Assembly (NCBI RefSeq): GCF_010993965.1
Contig: NZ_WIXM01000001.1
Coordinates: 455,109 to 519,108, forward strand
DNA from: Gracilibacillus sp. YIM 98692
GTDB taxonomy: Bacteria > Bacillota > Bacilli > Bacillales > Amphibacillaceae
DNA: 64,000 nt
Direction: 5' to 3'
The translations under genes and the position numbers were made by a program. A model generated the notes under the pieces. That model searched no databases and was not told where the DNA came from. It saw only the letters and a program-made list of their open reading frames with translations. This document shows positions 36,948 through 45,425 of this stretch, piece after piece. Each line of letters opens with the position of its first letter. The stretch's first letter is position 1.

Positions 36948-38429
36948 TTGATGAGCATGGGAATTCCTTTTTGCCCGACAGATTTTCCGGATGATTATAT
37001 GGAGGAATGGATTCCGACAGTCCCTCTTTCTGAAATGGAGGAAAAAGAGTATGATGTTCTTATAATTGGTAGCGGGGCAGGTGGAGGATCACTCCTTTGG
37101 AGACTTTGTCAAAAGTGGAAAAATACAGATAAGAAAATAGGAATGCTTGAAGCAGGAGATGCCTTGCTACCTACACATGTATCAAATATTCCAACAATGA
37201 ATATTGATAGGTTAAGAAAATATTTAAGCAATCCGAAAATTTCAGAAAAAATAGGTGAACAGCTTCCTCAATATAAAGGGGCTATGATCCTTAAGATTTT
37301 AGGAGGAGCAACTGTATTTTGGGGAGCTGTTTGTCCACGTATGCCTTATTCTGAACTAAAAACATGGCCCATTCCTTTATATGAGATGGATACATATTAT
37401 AATATAGCAGATGAAGCGATGAACATTACACCCGATTATTTTCAAGATTCTCCTTTTACAACCGTTTTATTAGACCGGCTTCGGTCAAATGGCTTCCCTT
37501 TATCTGTACCTATGCCAATGGCAATGAATCTGGAACCGACTCAATATGGCATCATTCAATCTAACGTCATATTTAGTTCTATCGAATTTCTCGGTAAAGC
37601 GTTACAAATGCACTCCTTTGATTTGGCCATAAATGCCCGTGCCACTCGCCTTTGTTATGAAGGTGACTCCATAACTGGTGTTGAAGTGATGTCCCTTGAA
37701 AAAAAACTGTATAAAATAAAAGCTAAAAAAGTGGTGGTTTCAGCTGGAGCACTAGAAACACCTCGTCTATTGCTGCATTCTAACATTCCTGGGCCTGCAA
37801 TCGGTCATTATTTATCAAACCATTCGATATCTATTGTGTCTTCTACCATAAATAGAAATACTTTTCCAGCATTGTTAGGGGCACTCGGGATTTTGATCCC
37901 ATCTGGTCCTAACAGAGACTATCAAATCCAAATTGAAAGTAGTAAGTGGGATCAGCCGAAAGAGTCACCCTTAGAGAAGAAATTAGATATTGGTTTAAGT
38001 GCTTTTGGTAAAGTAGAATCTCGTTTTGAAAACAAGGTCACATTGGATCCAAACCGTGTCGATGAATATGGAGTTCCTAAAATTCAGGTACAATTTTCTT
38101 ATAGTAAACAAGATGATAAGATTATTCACGAGATGTCTAAAGCCTTACTATATGCGAGCTCAGCTATGGGCTCCAACCTAGTAGTAAAAGATGGGTTTTT
38201 AGATCTATGTTTAAGGCAACCTGGTCGACCCTTTCATGATTTAGGTACATGTAGAATGGGGGTAGACTCTTATACTTCAGCTGTAAACCCTTACTGTAAA
38301 ATTCATGGAATTTCAGGATTATACGTTGCTGATAATAGCATTATTCCTACTGCTGGTGCGGTGAACCCAACACTGACTACAGTTGCACTCTCAATCAGAA
38401 CTGCCGACCATATTGCCTCATCTCGATAA
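36948..38429 (+). CDS. GMC family FAD-dependent oxidoreductase
   Basis: About 493 residues. The FAD-binding dinucleotide motif IIGSGAGGG is near residue 39, GGATVFWGAV near 135, and the C-terminal HDLGTCRMG plus AVNPTLTTVALSIRTADHI blocks are those of GMC dehydrogenases of the gluconate/pyranose type. There is no signal peptide or twin-arginine motif. TTG 36948 (spacing 9 from GGAAAGGA) or ATG 36951 is the start; a longer frame to 36870 lacks a ribosome site. It may oxidise a sugar or glycoside carbon for use with the ThuA-like protein. Confidence 0.88.
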   Translation: MMSMGIPFCPTDFPDDYMEEWIPTVPLSEMEEKEYDVLIIGSGAGGGSLLWRLCQKWKNTDKKIGMLEAGDALLPTHVSNIPTMNIDRLRKYLSNPKISEKIGEQLPQYKGAMILKILGGATVFWGAVCPRMPYSELKTWPIPLYEMDTYYNIADEAMNITPDYFQDSPFTTVLLDRLRSNGFPLSVPMPMAMNLEPTQYGIIQSNVIFSSIEFLGKALQMHSFDLAINARATRLCYEGDSITGVEVMSLEKKLYKIKAKKVVVSAGALETPRLLLHSNIPGPAIGHYLSNHSISIVSSTINRNTFPALLGALGILIPSGPNRDYQIQIESSKWDQPKESPLEKKLDIGLSAFGKVESRFENKVTLDPNRVDEYGVPKIQVQFSYSKQDDKIIHEMSKALLYASSAMGSNLVVKDGFLDLCLRQPGRPFHDLGTCRMGVDSYTSAVNPYCKIHGISGLYVADNSIIPTAGAVNPTLTTVALSIRTADHIASSR

Positions 38430-38430
38430 A

Positions 38431-38463
38431 AAAATGACCTCAATCCAATATCGAGATCATTTT
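38431..38463. terminator. Bidirectional terminator
   Basis: AAAATGACCTC and GAGATCATTT pair with one mismatch. The T-run is seven bases on the minus strand and three on the plus strand, so it best serves the minus-strand operon ending at 38501 and also follows the GMC gene. Confidence 0.75.
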
Positions 38464-38500
38464 CTACCATCCAACACTATATAAACTTGTCCCGCGTACT

Positions 38501-38899
38501 TTACCCAATCAAATCCTTAATCTCCTTCACCTGCTCCCTATCTAACTCCATCACATCACTATTTTCCATACTAGTATCAGGAGCCTCTATTAACGCTAGT
38601 TTGGTATCTTTTTGTGTAATCGTATTATGCCACAAGGTCTTCGGAATGTTATATACTTTATTCTGCTCCATCTGAACACTGCTGAATGCAAGCCTTCCAT
38701 CCTCTTCTTCTGCATAAACCAAATGGCATTCTCCTGAAAGCAAGACAAACAATTCATCTGTTTCATTGTGTCGTTCTAAGTTGTTGAATCCATTAATATC
38801 ATTCTCTGGCTTCCAATTCTTTAACCCTACCATCCAATTGTCATTCACATACACCTTTTTCATGCCGTCTTGATCAAACGCAAATTGTTCAATGTTCAT
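38501..38899 (-). CDS. Cupin-fold protein
   Basis: A 132-residue single-domain cupin. ERHNETDELFVLLSGE near residue 42 and an IPKTLWHNTI segment near residue 90 are the two cupin motifs; the His/Glu ligands are partly conserved. AGGAGGT precedes the ATG. It is the last gene of the GntR-transketolase-ABC operon, so it may isomerise, bind or epimerise the imported sugar, but its reaction cannot be deduced. Confidence 0.7.
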   Translation of the reverse strand: MNIEQFAFDQDGMKKVYVNDNWMVGLKNWKPENDINGFNNLERHNETDELFVLLSGECHLVYAEEEDGRLAFSSVQMEQNKVYNIPKTLWHNTITQKDTKLALIEAPDTSMENSDVMELDREQVKEIKDLIG

Positions 38900-38922
38900 T
38901 CACACTACCTCCTATACAGAAT

Positions 38923-39756
38923 CTATCCTTTCACAGAACCTGATGTCATGCCTTCAATTAATTTCTTCTGTGCAAAGAAGAACATAATACAAACAGGGAT
39001 AATCGTAATAATACCGCCAGCTGTTAGCAGGTCCCACTGAACCCCTAATTGACCAATTAAATTTTTCAATGTTACGGGAATGGTCCTTGTATCTTCATTC
39101 GTAAATAGCACCGCAAACGTATATTCATTCCATGACTGAATAAATATATAAACCCCTGTGGCAATAATCGAAGGCATCAGTACTGGTAAAATCACTTTAA
39201 TAAATGCTTTCGCTCGATTTGCACCGTCTATCAAGGCTGCCTCTTCTAGAGATGATGGGAGGTCTTTTAAATAACCTGTTAACATCCAAACCGAAAATGG
39301 AATAGTAAACGTTGCATAGGCTACTACTAGTGAAGTAGGAGTATATAATAAGTTCACACTACGCATGATCGCAAATAGCGGGATCAATAATAAGACATGC
39401 GGAAACATATTATTCGTTAAAAATAATCCCATAAATAATTGCTTTCCTTTAAAATCGAATCTAGTAAAAGCATACGCTGCAAGTACAGACACTGTTAATG
39501 TGACAAGTGTTGTAATGGTTGCAACTAAAAAACTATTAAACATCGGTTGTAGGAAATTAAACTCTCCAAATAGTTTTCGATACGAATCAAATGTCATATT
39601 TTCTGGCCAATAGGTGACCGTTGGGCCATATAATTCTTCTTCTGGTTTGATCGACGTAATAAACGTCCAATAAAAAGGGAACAGTAGAAAAATTAAAATA
39701 GTGGATATTGGAAGATATAGCATGAATAATTTTTGTAATAGACTTTCTTTTTTCAC
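38923..39756 (-). CDS. CUT1 sugar ABC transporter permease (MalG type)
   Basis: A 277-residue permease with six predicted spans. Its EAA loop reads EEAALIDGANRAKAFIKVIL and its end is GMTSGSVKG, typical of MalG homologues. The GTG start overlaps the stop of the upstream permease and follows AAGGAGGGG, so the two are translationally coupled. The ATPase is absent locally. Confidence 0.93.
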   Translation of the reverse strand: MKKESLLQKLFMLYLPISTILIFLLFPFYWTFITSIKPEEELYGPTVTYWPENMTFDSYRKLFGEFNFLQPMFNSFLVATITTLVTLTVSVLAAYAFTRFDFKGKQLFMGLFLTNNMFPHVLLLIPLFAIMRSVNLLYTPTSLVVAYATFTIPFSVWMLTGYLKDLPSSLEEAALIDGANRAKAFIKVILPVLMPSIIATGVYIFIQSWNEYTFAVLFTNEDTRTIPVTLKNLIGQLGVQWDLLTAGGIITIIPVCIMFFFAQKKLIEGMTSGSVKG

Positions 39757-40631
39757 TTTGTCCCCTCCTTAAATGAGTTTTTCAGGTATGGAACAGCGAC
39801 TACTGCTAGCATAAACATTAGGAAAAGCGCCATACTAGAGGAATAGCCTAAATCTAACACATTAGCTTTATTAAAAATGTATACACTTAAGGTTTGCGTA
39901 GAATAAGAAGGGCCACCGCCTGTTATGTTGTGGATAATATCAACAGAGTTCGCTACCCAAATAACTCTTAATAGGATTGTAATAAAGATTACATTTTTCA
40001 GAGAAGGGATCGTGATTCTAAAAAGTTTCTGCAATTTGGTTGCACCATCAATATCTGCTGCTTCATACATTTCTTGAGAAATCCCTTGTAACCCTGCCAA
40101 AATCATAATGGCAAAGAAGGGAATACCTTGCCAGATAATTGTTACAATCACCGATCCAAAAGCAGTAGAAGTTTGCGATAAAAACATGATAGGTTGATCA
40201 ACCAATCCAACCTTCATTAATAGATCATTTAACACACCATAATTCCCATCATAAATCCACTTCCACATTAAACCGATTAAAACCCCTGGTGTAGCCCAAG
40301 GAATCAAACTAACAGACCGAACAAGTCCACGTCCGATAAATTTTTGATTTAACAACAGGGCTAAGATAAAACCAAAAAAGAACTGCAGCCCAACACCGAA
40401 AACGACCCAAATTACTGTATTTTTAAAAGCTAACCAGAAAATAGGGTCTGCAAACATTTCGGCAAAGTTTTGAAAACCTATATAAGCGATCTTATCTGGC
40501 CTTCTTAGATCATAATTTTGAAAACTCATAAAAATCGCTTCAAGTACTGGTAAAAACACGACAAAAGTAACGATTAATAAGGCAGGGGATATTAATAAAT
40601 AGGGCCATATATTAAATCGCTTTTTTTGCAA
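39753..40631 (-). CDS. CUT1 sugar ABC transporter permease (MalF type)
   Basis: A 292-residue permease with an EAADIDGATKLQKLFRITIP EAA loop and the GGGPSYST block near the C-terminus. It starts at TTG 40631 behind GAGGTGAG. A 119-base palindromic repeat occupies the gap to the upstream binding-protein gene. Confidence 0.93.
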   Translation of the reverse strand: MQKKRFNIWPYLLISPALLIVTFVVFLPVLEAIFMSFQNYDLRRPDKIAYIGFQNFAEMFADPIFWLAFKNTVIWVVFGVGLQFFFGFILALLLNQKFIGRGLVRSVSLIPWATPGVLIGLMWKWIYDGNYGVLNDLLMKVGLVDQPIMFLSQTSTAFGSVIVTIIWQGIPFFAIMILAGLQGISQEMYEAADIDGATKLQKLFRITIPSLKNVIFITILLRVIWVANSVDIIHNITGGGPSYSTQTLSVYIFNKANVLDLGYSSSMALFLMFMLAVVAVPYLKNSFKEGTK

Positions 40632-40709
40632 GGATACTCACCTCTGCTTTCTATAAAGAGTTCATGGGGTTGTATCAATAGCTAAGTTTGCGGATGAATG
40701 AAATATTCA

Positions 40710-40828
40710 GCAACTGGAATATGCGAGACTCCTGTGGGAAAGCGAGCCTAAGAGACCCCGCAGTGAGCGGTTTTTGCTCACGAGGAGGCTCGTGGGGAGC
40801 CCACGGAAAGCGAGCATATTCCAGTTGC
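40710..40828. repeat. Palindromic intergenic repeat (bcr-like) inside an operon
   Basis: Perfect 15-base arms GCAACTGGAATATGC and GCATATTCCAGTTGC enclose a GC-rich centre with CTCCTGTGGGAAAGCGAG, GACCCCGCAG and AGGAGGCTCG blocks known from Bacillales palindromic repeats. It lies between the binding-protein stop (40884) and the permease start (40631), so the transcript must fold through it. Confidence 0.85.
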
Positions 40829-40883
40829 GTGTACAGTGAGCTATTTTTGGAACAACTCCATGTTCCATTGAATCGTTTACAAC

Positions 40884-42212
40884 TTATTCTTCATGTAACG
40901 CTTCTTGTAATGTTTGCATCGCTTCCTCTGCTGATTGATCACCTAATAGAGCAGCTGAGGTTGTATTAGGCCATATAGTACTGATCCATTCTGTCGTCGT
41001 GTCTTTAATTGGGATAATCCCTGCATATGGCATGCCATCAATCGACGCTTTCATAAATTTATTGTTTTGAAAGTGATCCAGTTGTTGAACAGTTTTACTA
41101 ACTGGCACATTACCAGTCGCAATCGTCCAATCTTCTTGCCCTTTTCCAGTTGCTAAATAAGATACCCATTCAAATGCTGCTTCTTTATGCTCTGTTGATT
41201 CAAAAATGACGTTTTCTGTGTCACCCATTGATGTCCATTGGCCTTCTCCAGCTGGGAAAGCAAATGCGGAAACATCATCGCCAAACGTTTCTACCATTTC
41301 TGCAGATGATCCAGTATGATGAATCGTCATTGCTGTTTTGCCTGATTTAAAGTTCGCAATGATTTCATTAAATCCATCTGTTGTAGCAGTCGGCGGGACA
41401 TAACCATTTTCGTATATGTCTATGAAATCTTGCATTCCTTTAATTGATGCTTCACTATCTAACTCATCAAAACTGCCGCCTCGACCATGAATAAAGCTTC
41501 CCCATGGCTCATGACCACCTGTAGCTCCTCTCATACCAAACCCATAAACGTCAGTTGTGCCATCACCATCTGTATCCATAGTCGTTTTTTCAATCGCTGT
41601 CAGGAATTCTTCATAGGTAGTTGGAACTTCCACACCAGCCTCTTCGAAAATAGATGGGCGATAATAAACATATAAGATCTGCGTATTCCAAGGCATCACA
41701 TAAATGCTGTCCGTTCCACTAGCCTTTTTCATTACGTTATAGAGATTTTCGTCAATTTCATCCTTGTCTTCCCAATTGTTAATAAAGTCATCTAGATTAA
41801 CCAGCAAATCATTTGCCGTGAATAGTGGAGTTGACGTTAATTTAAAGGAAGCTACATCTGGTCCACCACCGCCTACTGCGGCTGTAAATAATGTTTCACT
41901 ATATCCTCCACCATCCCAAGGATATTCTTCCCCTACAACGGTAATCCCTTTATCATTCGTTTCATTAAACTCTGCGATAATATCTTGCATTAACTGCGAA
42001 TACTCGGAATTATCTGCCCAATACCAATAGGTGATGGTGGCCCCTTCTGAATCATCAGAGGCCTCTTCTTCATTCTCACCTTCATTTTCTGCTTCATTCT
42101 CTGTTGGCTGTTCATTTTCCTCATCCTGATCAGACGAATTCTGTGCAGCTGTACAACCTAATAGAGCTGCACCGCACCACAACATAATAAATAATAATAA
42201 TAGCTTTTTCAC
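40884..42212 (-). CDS. Sugar ABC transporter substrate-binding lipoprotein
   Basis: A 442-residue family 1 solute-binding protein. The lipobox LLGCTA gives a lipidated Cys near residue 19, then a long Glu/Asn-rich acidic tether precedes the binding domain starting near ITYWYWADN. The start is taken as GTG 42212 because AAGGAGA lies ten bases upstream; the ATGs at 42221 and 42236 touch or precede that ribosome site. It is co-transcribed with the split transketolase upstream and the permeases downstream. Confidence 0.9.
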   Translation of the reverse strand: MKKLLLLFIMLWCGAALLGCTAAQNSSDQDEENEQPTENEAENEGENEEEASDDSEGATITYWYWADNSEYSQLMQDIIAEFNETNDKGITVVGEEYPWDGGGYSETLFTAAVGGGGPDVASFKLTSTPLFTANDLLVNLDDFINNWEDKDEIDENLYNVMKKASGTDSIYVMPWNTQILYVYYRPSIFEEAGVEVPTTYEEFLTAIEKTTMDTDGDGTTDVYGFGMRGATGGHEPWGSFIHGRGGSFDELDSEASIKGMQDFIDIYENGYVPPTATTDGFNEIIANFKSGKTAMTIHHTGSSAEMVETFGDDVSAFAFPAGEGQWTSMGDTENVIFESTEHKEAAFEWVSYLATGKGQEDWTIATGNVPVSKTVQQLDHFQNNKFMKASIDGMPYAGIIPIKDTTTEWISTIWPNTTSAALLGDQSAEEAMQTLQEALHEE

Positions 42213-42266
42213 AAATATCATTCTCCTTATAATCATTTTTTGATGATATCCATTACTTCGAAAAGC

Positions 42267-43214
42267 CTAAACGTTCACATTATTTTTCTTAGACATCGCT
42301 TGTTTGGTTACTTCCACTATTTTTTCACTTGTTAAACCGTATTTTTCTAATAGTTCTTCAGGAGGCCCTGATTCGCCAAATGTATCTTTCGTACCAACAC
42401 GAAGCTGCGGAACCGGATGATTCTCTGCAAGAACTTCTGCAACAGCACCTCCAAGTCCACCAATAATGGAGTGCTCTTCAGCGGTCACGATACAGCCCGT
42501 TTTTCTTGCTTCTTGAATAATCGCCTCTTCATCAATCGGTTTGATGGTGTGCATGTTAATAACAGTAACCTCAATCCCTTGAACCGCTAATATTTCACTT
42601 GCTAGAAGTGCTCTCTCCACCATAATGCCACAAGCAATAATCGTAGCATCTTTTCCTTCACGCATTTTTCTTGCTTTGCCAATTTCAAAGTTCCCTACGC
42701 CCTTTGTCAAAGCAGGGACAGGGACTCTTCCTAATCGAAGATACACAGGTCCGTCATACTCGGCACTTGCCTTCGTTGCTTCATATGCTTCATCCGCATC
42801 AGCAGGAACTAACACGGTCATTTCTGGCATGGCTCTCATTGAAGCAATATCTTCTAACGCTTGATGGGTAGCCCCATCTTCTCCGCATGTTAGCCCAGCA
42901 TGACTAGTCGCAATTTTAACATTCGCTTGATTGTAACAAACCGCTAGCCTGATTTGTTCATTTGCTCGTTGTGCAGCAAATACGGCATACGTTGTTGCAA
43001 ATGGTACAAAGTCGGATAGTGCCAAACCTGCTGCTGTTCCAATCATATCTTGTTCGGCAATCCCAATTTGAAAATATTTCTCCGGATATTTTTCTGCAAA
43101 ATAATGTACTTTGACTGACTCCGCAAGGTCTGCACATAATGCAACCACCTTTTCATTCTCGCTTCCTAATTCTAATAATGCTTGCCCAAACCCTTCACGA
43201 CCTGCTTTTCCCAT
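42267..43214 (-). CDS. Transketolase-like enzyme, C-terminal (pyrimidine) subunit
   Basis: A 315-residue split-transketolase subunit. GIAEQDMIGTAAGLA near residue 50 carries the ThDP-activating glutamate, HAGLTCGEDGATHQALEDIA is the transketolase pyrimidine-domain block, and a C-terminal swivel domain follows. The start follows AAGGAGG. It works as a dimer with the product of the gene 18 bases upstream. The substrate is presumably a ketose (phosphate) derived from the sugar imported by the same operon. Confidence 0.92.
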   Translation of the reverse strand: MGKAGREGFGQALLELGSENEKVVALCADLAESVKVHYFAEKYPEKYFQIGIAEQDMIGTAAGLALSDFVPFATTYAVFAAQRANEQIRLAVCYNQANVKIATSHAGLTCGEDGATHQALEDIASMRAMPEMTVLVPADADEAYEATKASAEYDGPVYLRLGRVPVPALTKGVGNFEIGKARKMREGKDATIIACGIMVERALLASEILAVQGIEVTVINMHTIKPIDEEAIIQEARKTGCIVTAEEHSIIGGLGGAVAEVLAENHPVPQLRVGTKDTFGESGPPEELLEKYGLTSEKIVEVTKQAMSKKNNVNV

Positions 43215-43232
43215 GAAAAAACCTCCTTGTCA

Positions 43233-44075
43233 TTAATTAAAAATTAAATCGTTTTCAAAATTACTTTCGCCAATCTCATCCAATGCTTTTTGTGCTTCAT
43301 CTTCTGATGGAGCTTTCCCATGCCATATCGCTTCATTTTCCATATAGGAAACGCCATTTCCTAGCACGGTTTTCGCAATCACAACAGTTGGAGAACCAAC
43401 ATTATTCTCAAACTGATCAAATGCTGATTTAATTTCCTCTAAATTGTGTCCATCTATTGATATCACATTCCAACCAAATGATTTGAATTTTGCGTCGATT
43501 GGCTCAATATTCATCACATCTTTAACATGACCATCTATTTGGATATTGTTCCAATTAATAATCAGTGCTAAATTATCCAACTTGTGATGGGCTGAAGTCA
43601 TCATGGCCTCCCAAACCTGGCCTTCTTGCAGTTCTCCATCCCCGACTAAACAATAGATATTGGCATTACTCTTGCGTAATTTTTGAGCTAGTGCCATTCC
43701 ATTTGCGACAGATAAACCCTGCCCTAAAGGCCCGGAGGCTGTCTCTAACCCTGGTAAATCATGTCTAGAAGGATGTCCTTGAAGTCGTGAATTGATTTTT
43801 CGGAAGGTAGCTAACTCTTCGGAGCTAAAATACCCTGTTCTAGCCATAGCTGAATATAGTGCGAGGCATGTATGACCATTGCTTAAAACAAAACGATCTC
43901 GATCTTCCCAATCTGGATTTTTCGGATCATGCCTCATGCGACTAAAATATAACTCCGCAATTATTTCTGCTGCCCCAATCGCTCCACCTGGATGACCTGT
44001 ATTGGCTGAGGATATTTGAATAATATCCCGTTTAATACGTGTAGCTATTTGCTTTAACTCCTTAACATTTGCCAT
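43233..44075 (-). CDS. Transketolase-like enzyme, N-terminal (pyrophosphate) subunit
   Basis: A 280-residue subunit binding the ThDP diphosphate and Mg2+. Motifs are SANTGHPGGAIG near residue 23, SNGHTCLALYS near residue 65, GPLGQGLSVANGMA near residue 115, and the GDGELQEGQVWEA metal-binding block near residue 145. It is encoded next to the C-terminal half and regulated by the adjacent GntR protein. Split transketolases of this kind serve specialised sugar pathways, for example apulose-4-phosphate cleavage, rather than the housekeeping pentose-phosphate cycle. Confidence 0.92.
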   Translation of the reverse strand: MANVKELKQIATRIKRDIIQISSANTGHPGGAIGAAEIIAELYFSRMRHDPKNPDWEDRDRFVLSNGHTCLALYSAMARTGYFSSEELATFRKINSRLQGHPSRHDLPGLETASGPLGQGLSVANGMALAQKLRKSNANIYCLVGDGELQEGQVWEAMMTSAHHKLDNLALIINWNNIQIDGHVKDVMNIEPIDAKFKSFGWNVISIDGHNLEEIKSAFDQFENNVGSPTVVIAKTVLGNGVSYMENEAIWHGKAPSEDEAQKALDEIGESNFENDLIFN

Positions 44076-44099
44076 TACACTGATTCCTCCTCTTTATGG

Positions 44100-44798
44100 T
44101 TAAGCTTCATCAGAAATCTGGTTGCCCATATATTCCTTAATTCTTTCTCTAATATCTTCAAATTGCATTTCTAATAGCTTTCCTGCTTCTTTTGTATCTT
44201 GAATCACAATTGCTTCATACAGTTGTTTATGAATAGATGCTGCTTCTACTAAATTTTCAGAACGTTGGATATCACTCATTTGATCAAATATATCCCAGAA
44301 AGAATTGAGTAATTGATCTAATAACATATTCTCTGTTCTCGAATATAAAATTCTATGAAAAAGTTGATCCTCTTCTTTAAATATTTCGTTTCGTGATGCT
44401 TTTGCTTCCATTCTGTTTATCAGATCCCGCATCATTTGCAAATCCTCTAGCTCTAGTGAATGAATCACAAATGGGAGAAACCCTTTTTCCAAGATATAGC
44501 GAACGTCTAACAATTCTAATAAAGTTTTTGGTCTGGCTCTCAATAATATATTCCATCCGCCAGTTATCGATTGACTTACATCTGGTAATCTAACCTCCCT
44601 TCCTTTACCTTGTGTTGTCACAATAATCCCACTTGCCTCAAATTCTACTAATAATTCTCTTAAACCAGACCTGCTTACATCTAGTTGTTCCTTTAACGCC
44701 TTTTCTGATGGAAGCTTGTTCCCTGTTGATAAACAATCTACAATAATGTCAACAATTTTGTTTTTCTTCATACTTTTTCTATCTTGTATGTTAGCCAT
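44100..44798 (-). CDS. GntR/FadR-family transcriptional regulator
   Basis: A 232-residue regulator with an N-terminal winged helix (KLPSEKALKEQLDVSRSGLR, residues 28-47) and a C-terminal FCD helical effector domain with metal-ligand-like His/Asp positions (e.g. DQLFHRILYS). It is the first gene of the transketolase/ABC/cupin operon, 24 bases before the next gene. A perfect palindrome sits between -35 and -10 of its promoter, indicating autoregulation of the whole operon. Confidence 0.92.
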   Translation of the reverse strand: MANIQDRKSMKKNKIVDIIVDCLSTGNKLPSEKALKEQLDVSRSGLRELLVEFEASGIIVTTQGKGREVRLPDVSQSITGGWNILLRARPKTLLELLDVRYILEKGFLPFVIHSLELEDLQMMRDLINRMEAKASRNEIFKEEDQLFHRILYSRTENMLLDQLLNSFWDIFDQMSDIQRSENLVEAASIHKQLYEAIVIQDTKEAGKLLEMQFEDIRERIKEYMGNQISDEA

Positions 44799-44832
44799 TG
44801 ATTATCCCTCTCAAATATCAGCGTTAATACAT

Positions 44833-44862
44833 GTTATACAAATGAGTTCATTTGTATGACAA
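44833..44862 (-). promoter_or_regulatory. Promoter of the GntR-transketolase operon
   Basis: On the minus strand TTGTCA (44857-44862), an 18-base spacer and TATAAC (44833-44838). The spacer is almost entirely the operator palindrome. Confidence 0.7.
44836..44857. promoter_or_regulatory. Perfect palindromic operator within the core promoter
   Basis: Ten-base arms ATACAAATGA and TCATTTGTAT around GT. The overlapping TTGTATGACAA (44852-44862) and the separate TTTGTCAGACAAA (44911-44923) match the TTGTnnGACAA style of FadR-type GntR regulators. Confidence 0.75.
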
Positions 44863-44910
44863 CTTTTTAATTGTTCATACAAAAATACAAAAATAAAAGT
44901 AGTTATGGAA

Positions 44911-44923
44911 TTTGTCAGACAAA
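44911..44923. promoter_or_regulatory. Second GntR-type operator candidate
   Basis: TTTGTC-A-GACAAA is a perfect odd palindrome about 50 bases upstream of the -35, resembling FadR/GntR consensus sites. Confidence 0.5.
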
Positions 44924-44956
44924 ATTTTCCTTTTACTACCACCTCACTATGAACTA

Positions 44957-45338
44957 AAAGTGACTGGGACAAAATAAAATAATCTGCTCAAAAGACGAAC
45001 ATTGAACCGATAAAAATATAAACGCAAATATTAAGCGTAGTCAAAATACGTAGACTCCGAGGTATAGAAATCTTGGCTTATCGCCCAAAATGGCGAAAGC
45101 CTTAGATTTCTTATACTATGTACCATTCGTTTTTATAAGTCATAGTGGAACAGCACGAGCTGAAGATCCCGCAGGAAAGCGACTTTTGCTTTCCGAGGAT
45201 GTAGTGCGTGCCCGCGGAAAGCGAAGTATTTTGACGGAGCGATGCATAAAACTCCTTTTCAATAAACAAAAATCCGAACTGATTCGAGGAATCGTTCGGA
45301 TTTCCTATGATTAAATTAATTATGTCCCAGCCACTTTA
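44957..45338. mobile_element. MITE-like composite palindromic element
   Basis: About 382 bases bounded by inverted ends AAAGTGACTGGGACAAAA and (complement of the right end) AAAGTGGCTGGGACATAA. Inside are a long near-perfect hairpin (about 45062-45116), arms GTCAAAATAC/GTATTTTGAC (45037, 45227), a bcr-like GC-rich core (GATCCCGCAGGAAAGCG) and an ATCCGAAC/GTTCGGAT hairpin (about 45268-45304). No transposase gene is present. Confidence 0.7.
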
Positions 45339-45353
45339 TTACTAAAAAAAGTA

Positions 45354-45382
45354 TTGACTTTTATATTCGTGACCACTAAAAT
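45354..45382 (+). promoter_or_regulatory. Promoter of the yitT-like gene
   Basis: TTGACT (45354-45359), a 17-base spacer and TAAAAT (45377-45382). It begins 16 bases after the MITE-like element ends. Confidence 0.75.
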
Positions 45383-45425
45383 TCATTAGGTGTTTTTATT
45401 ACGTATGAACGGGAGTGTCATCTAA

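Noticed and set aside
40688..40969. 93-codon plus-strand frame between permease and binding-protein genes
   Set aside because: It lies on the 119-base palindromic repeat and the antisense end of the binding-protein gene, with no independent evidence.
45090..45314. 74-codon open frame within the MITE-like element
   Set aside because: It runs through palindromic repeat arms, has no ribosome site, and its translation simply reads the structured repeat.
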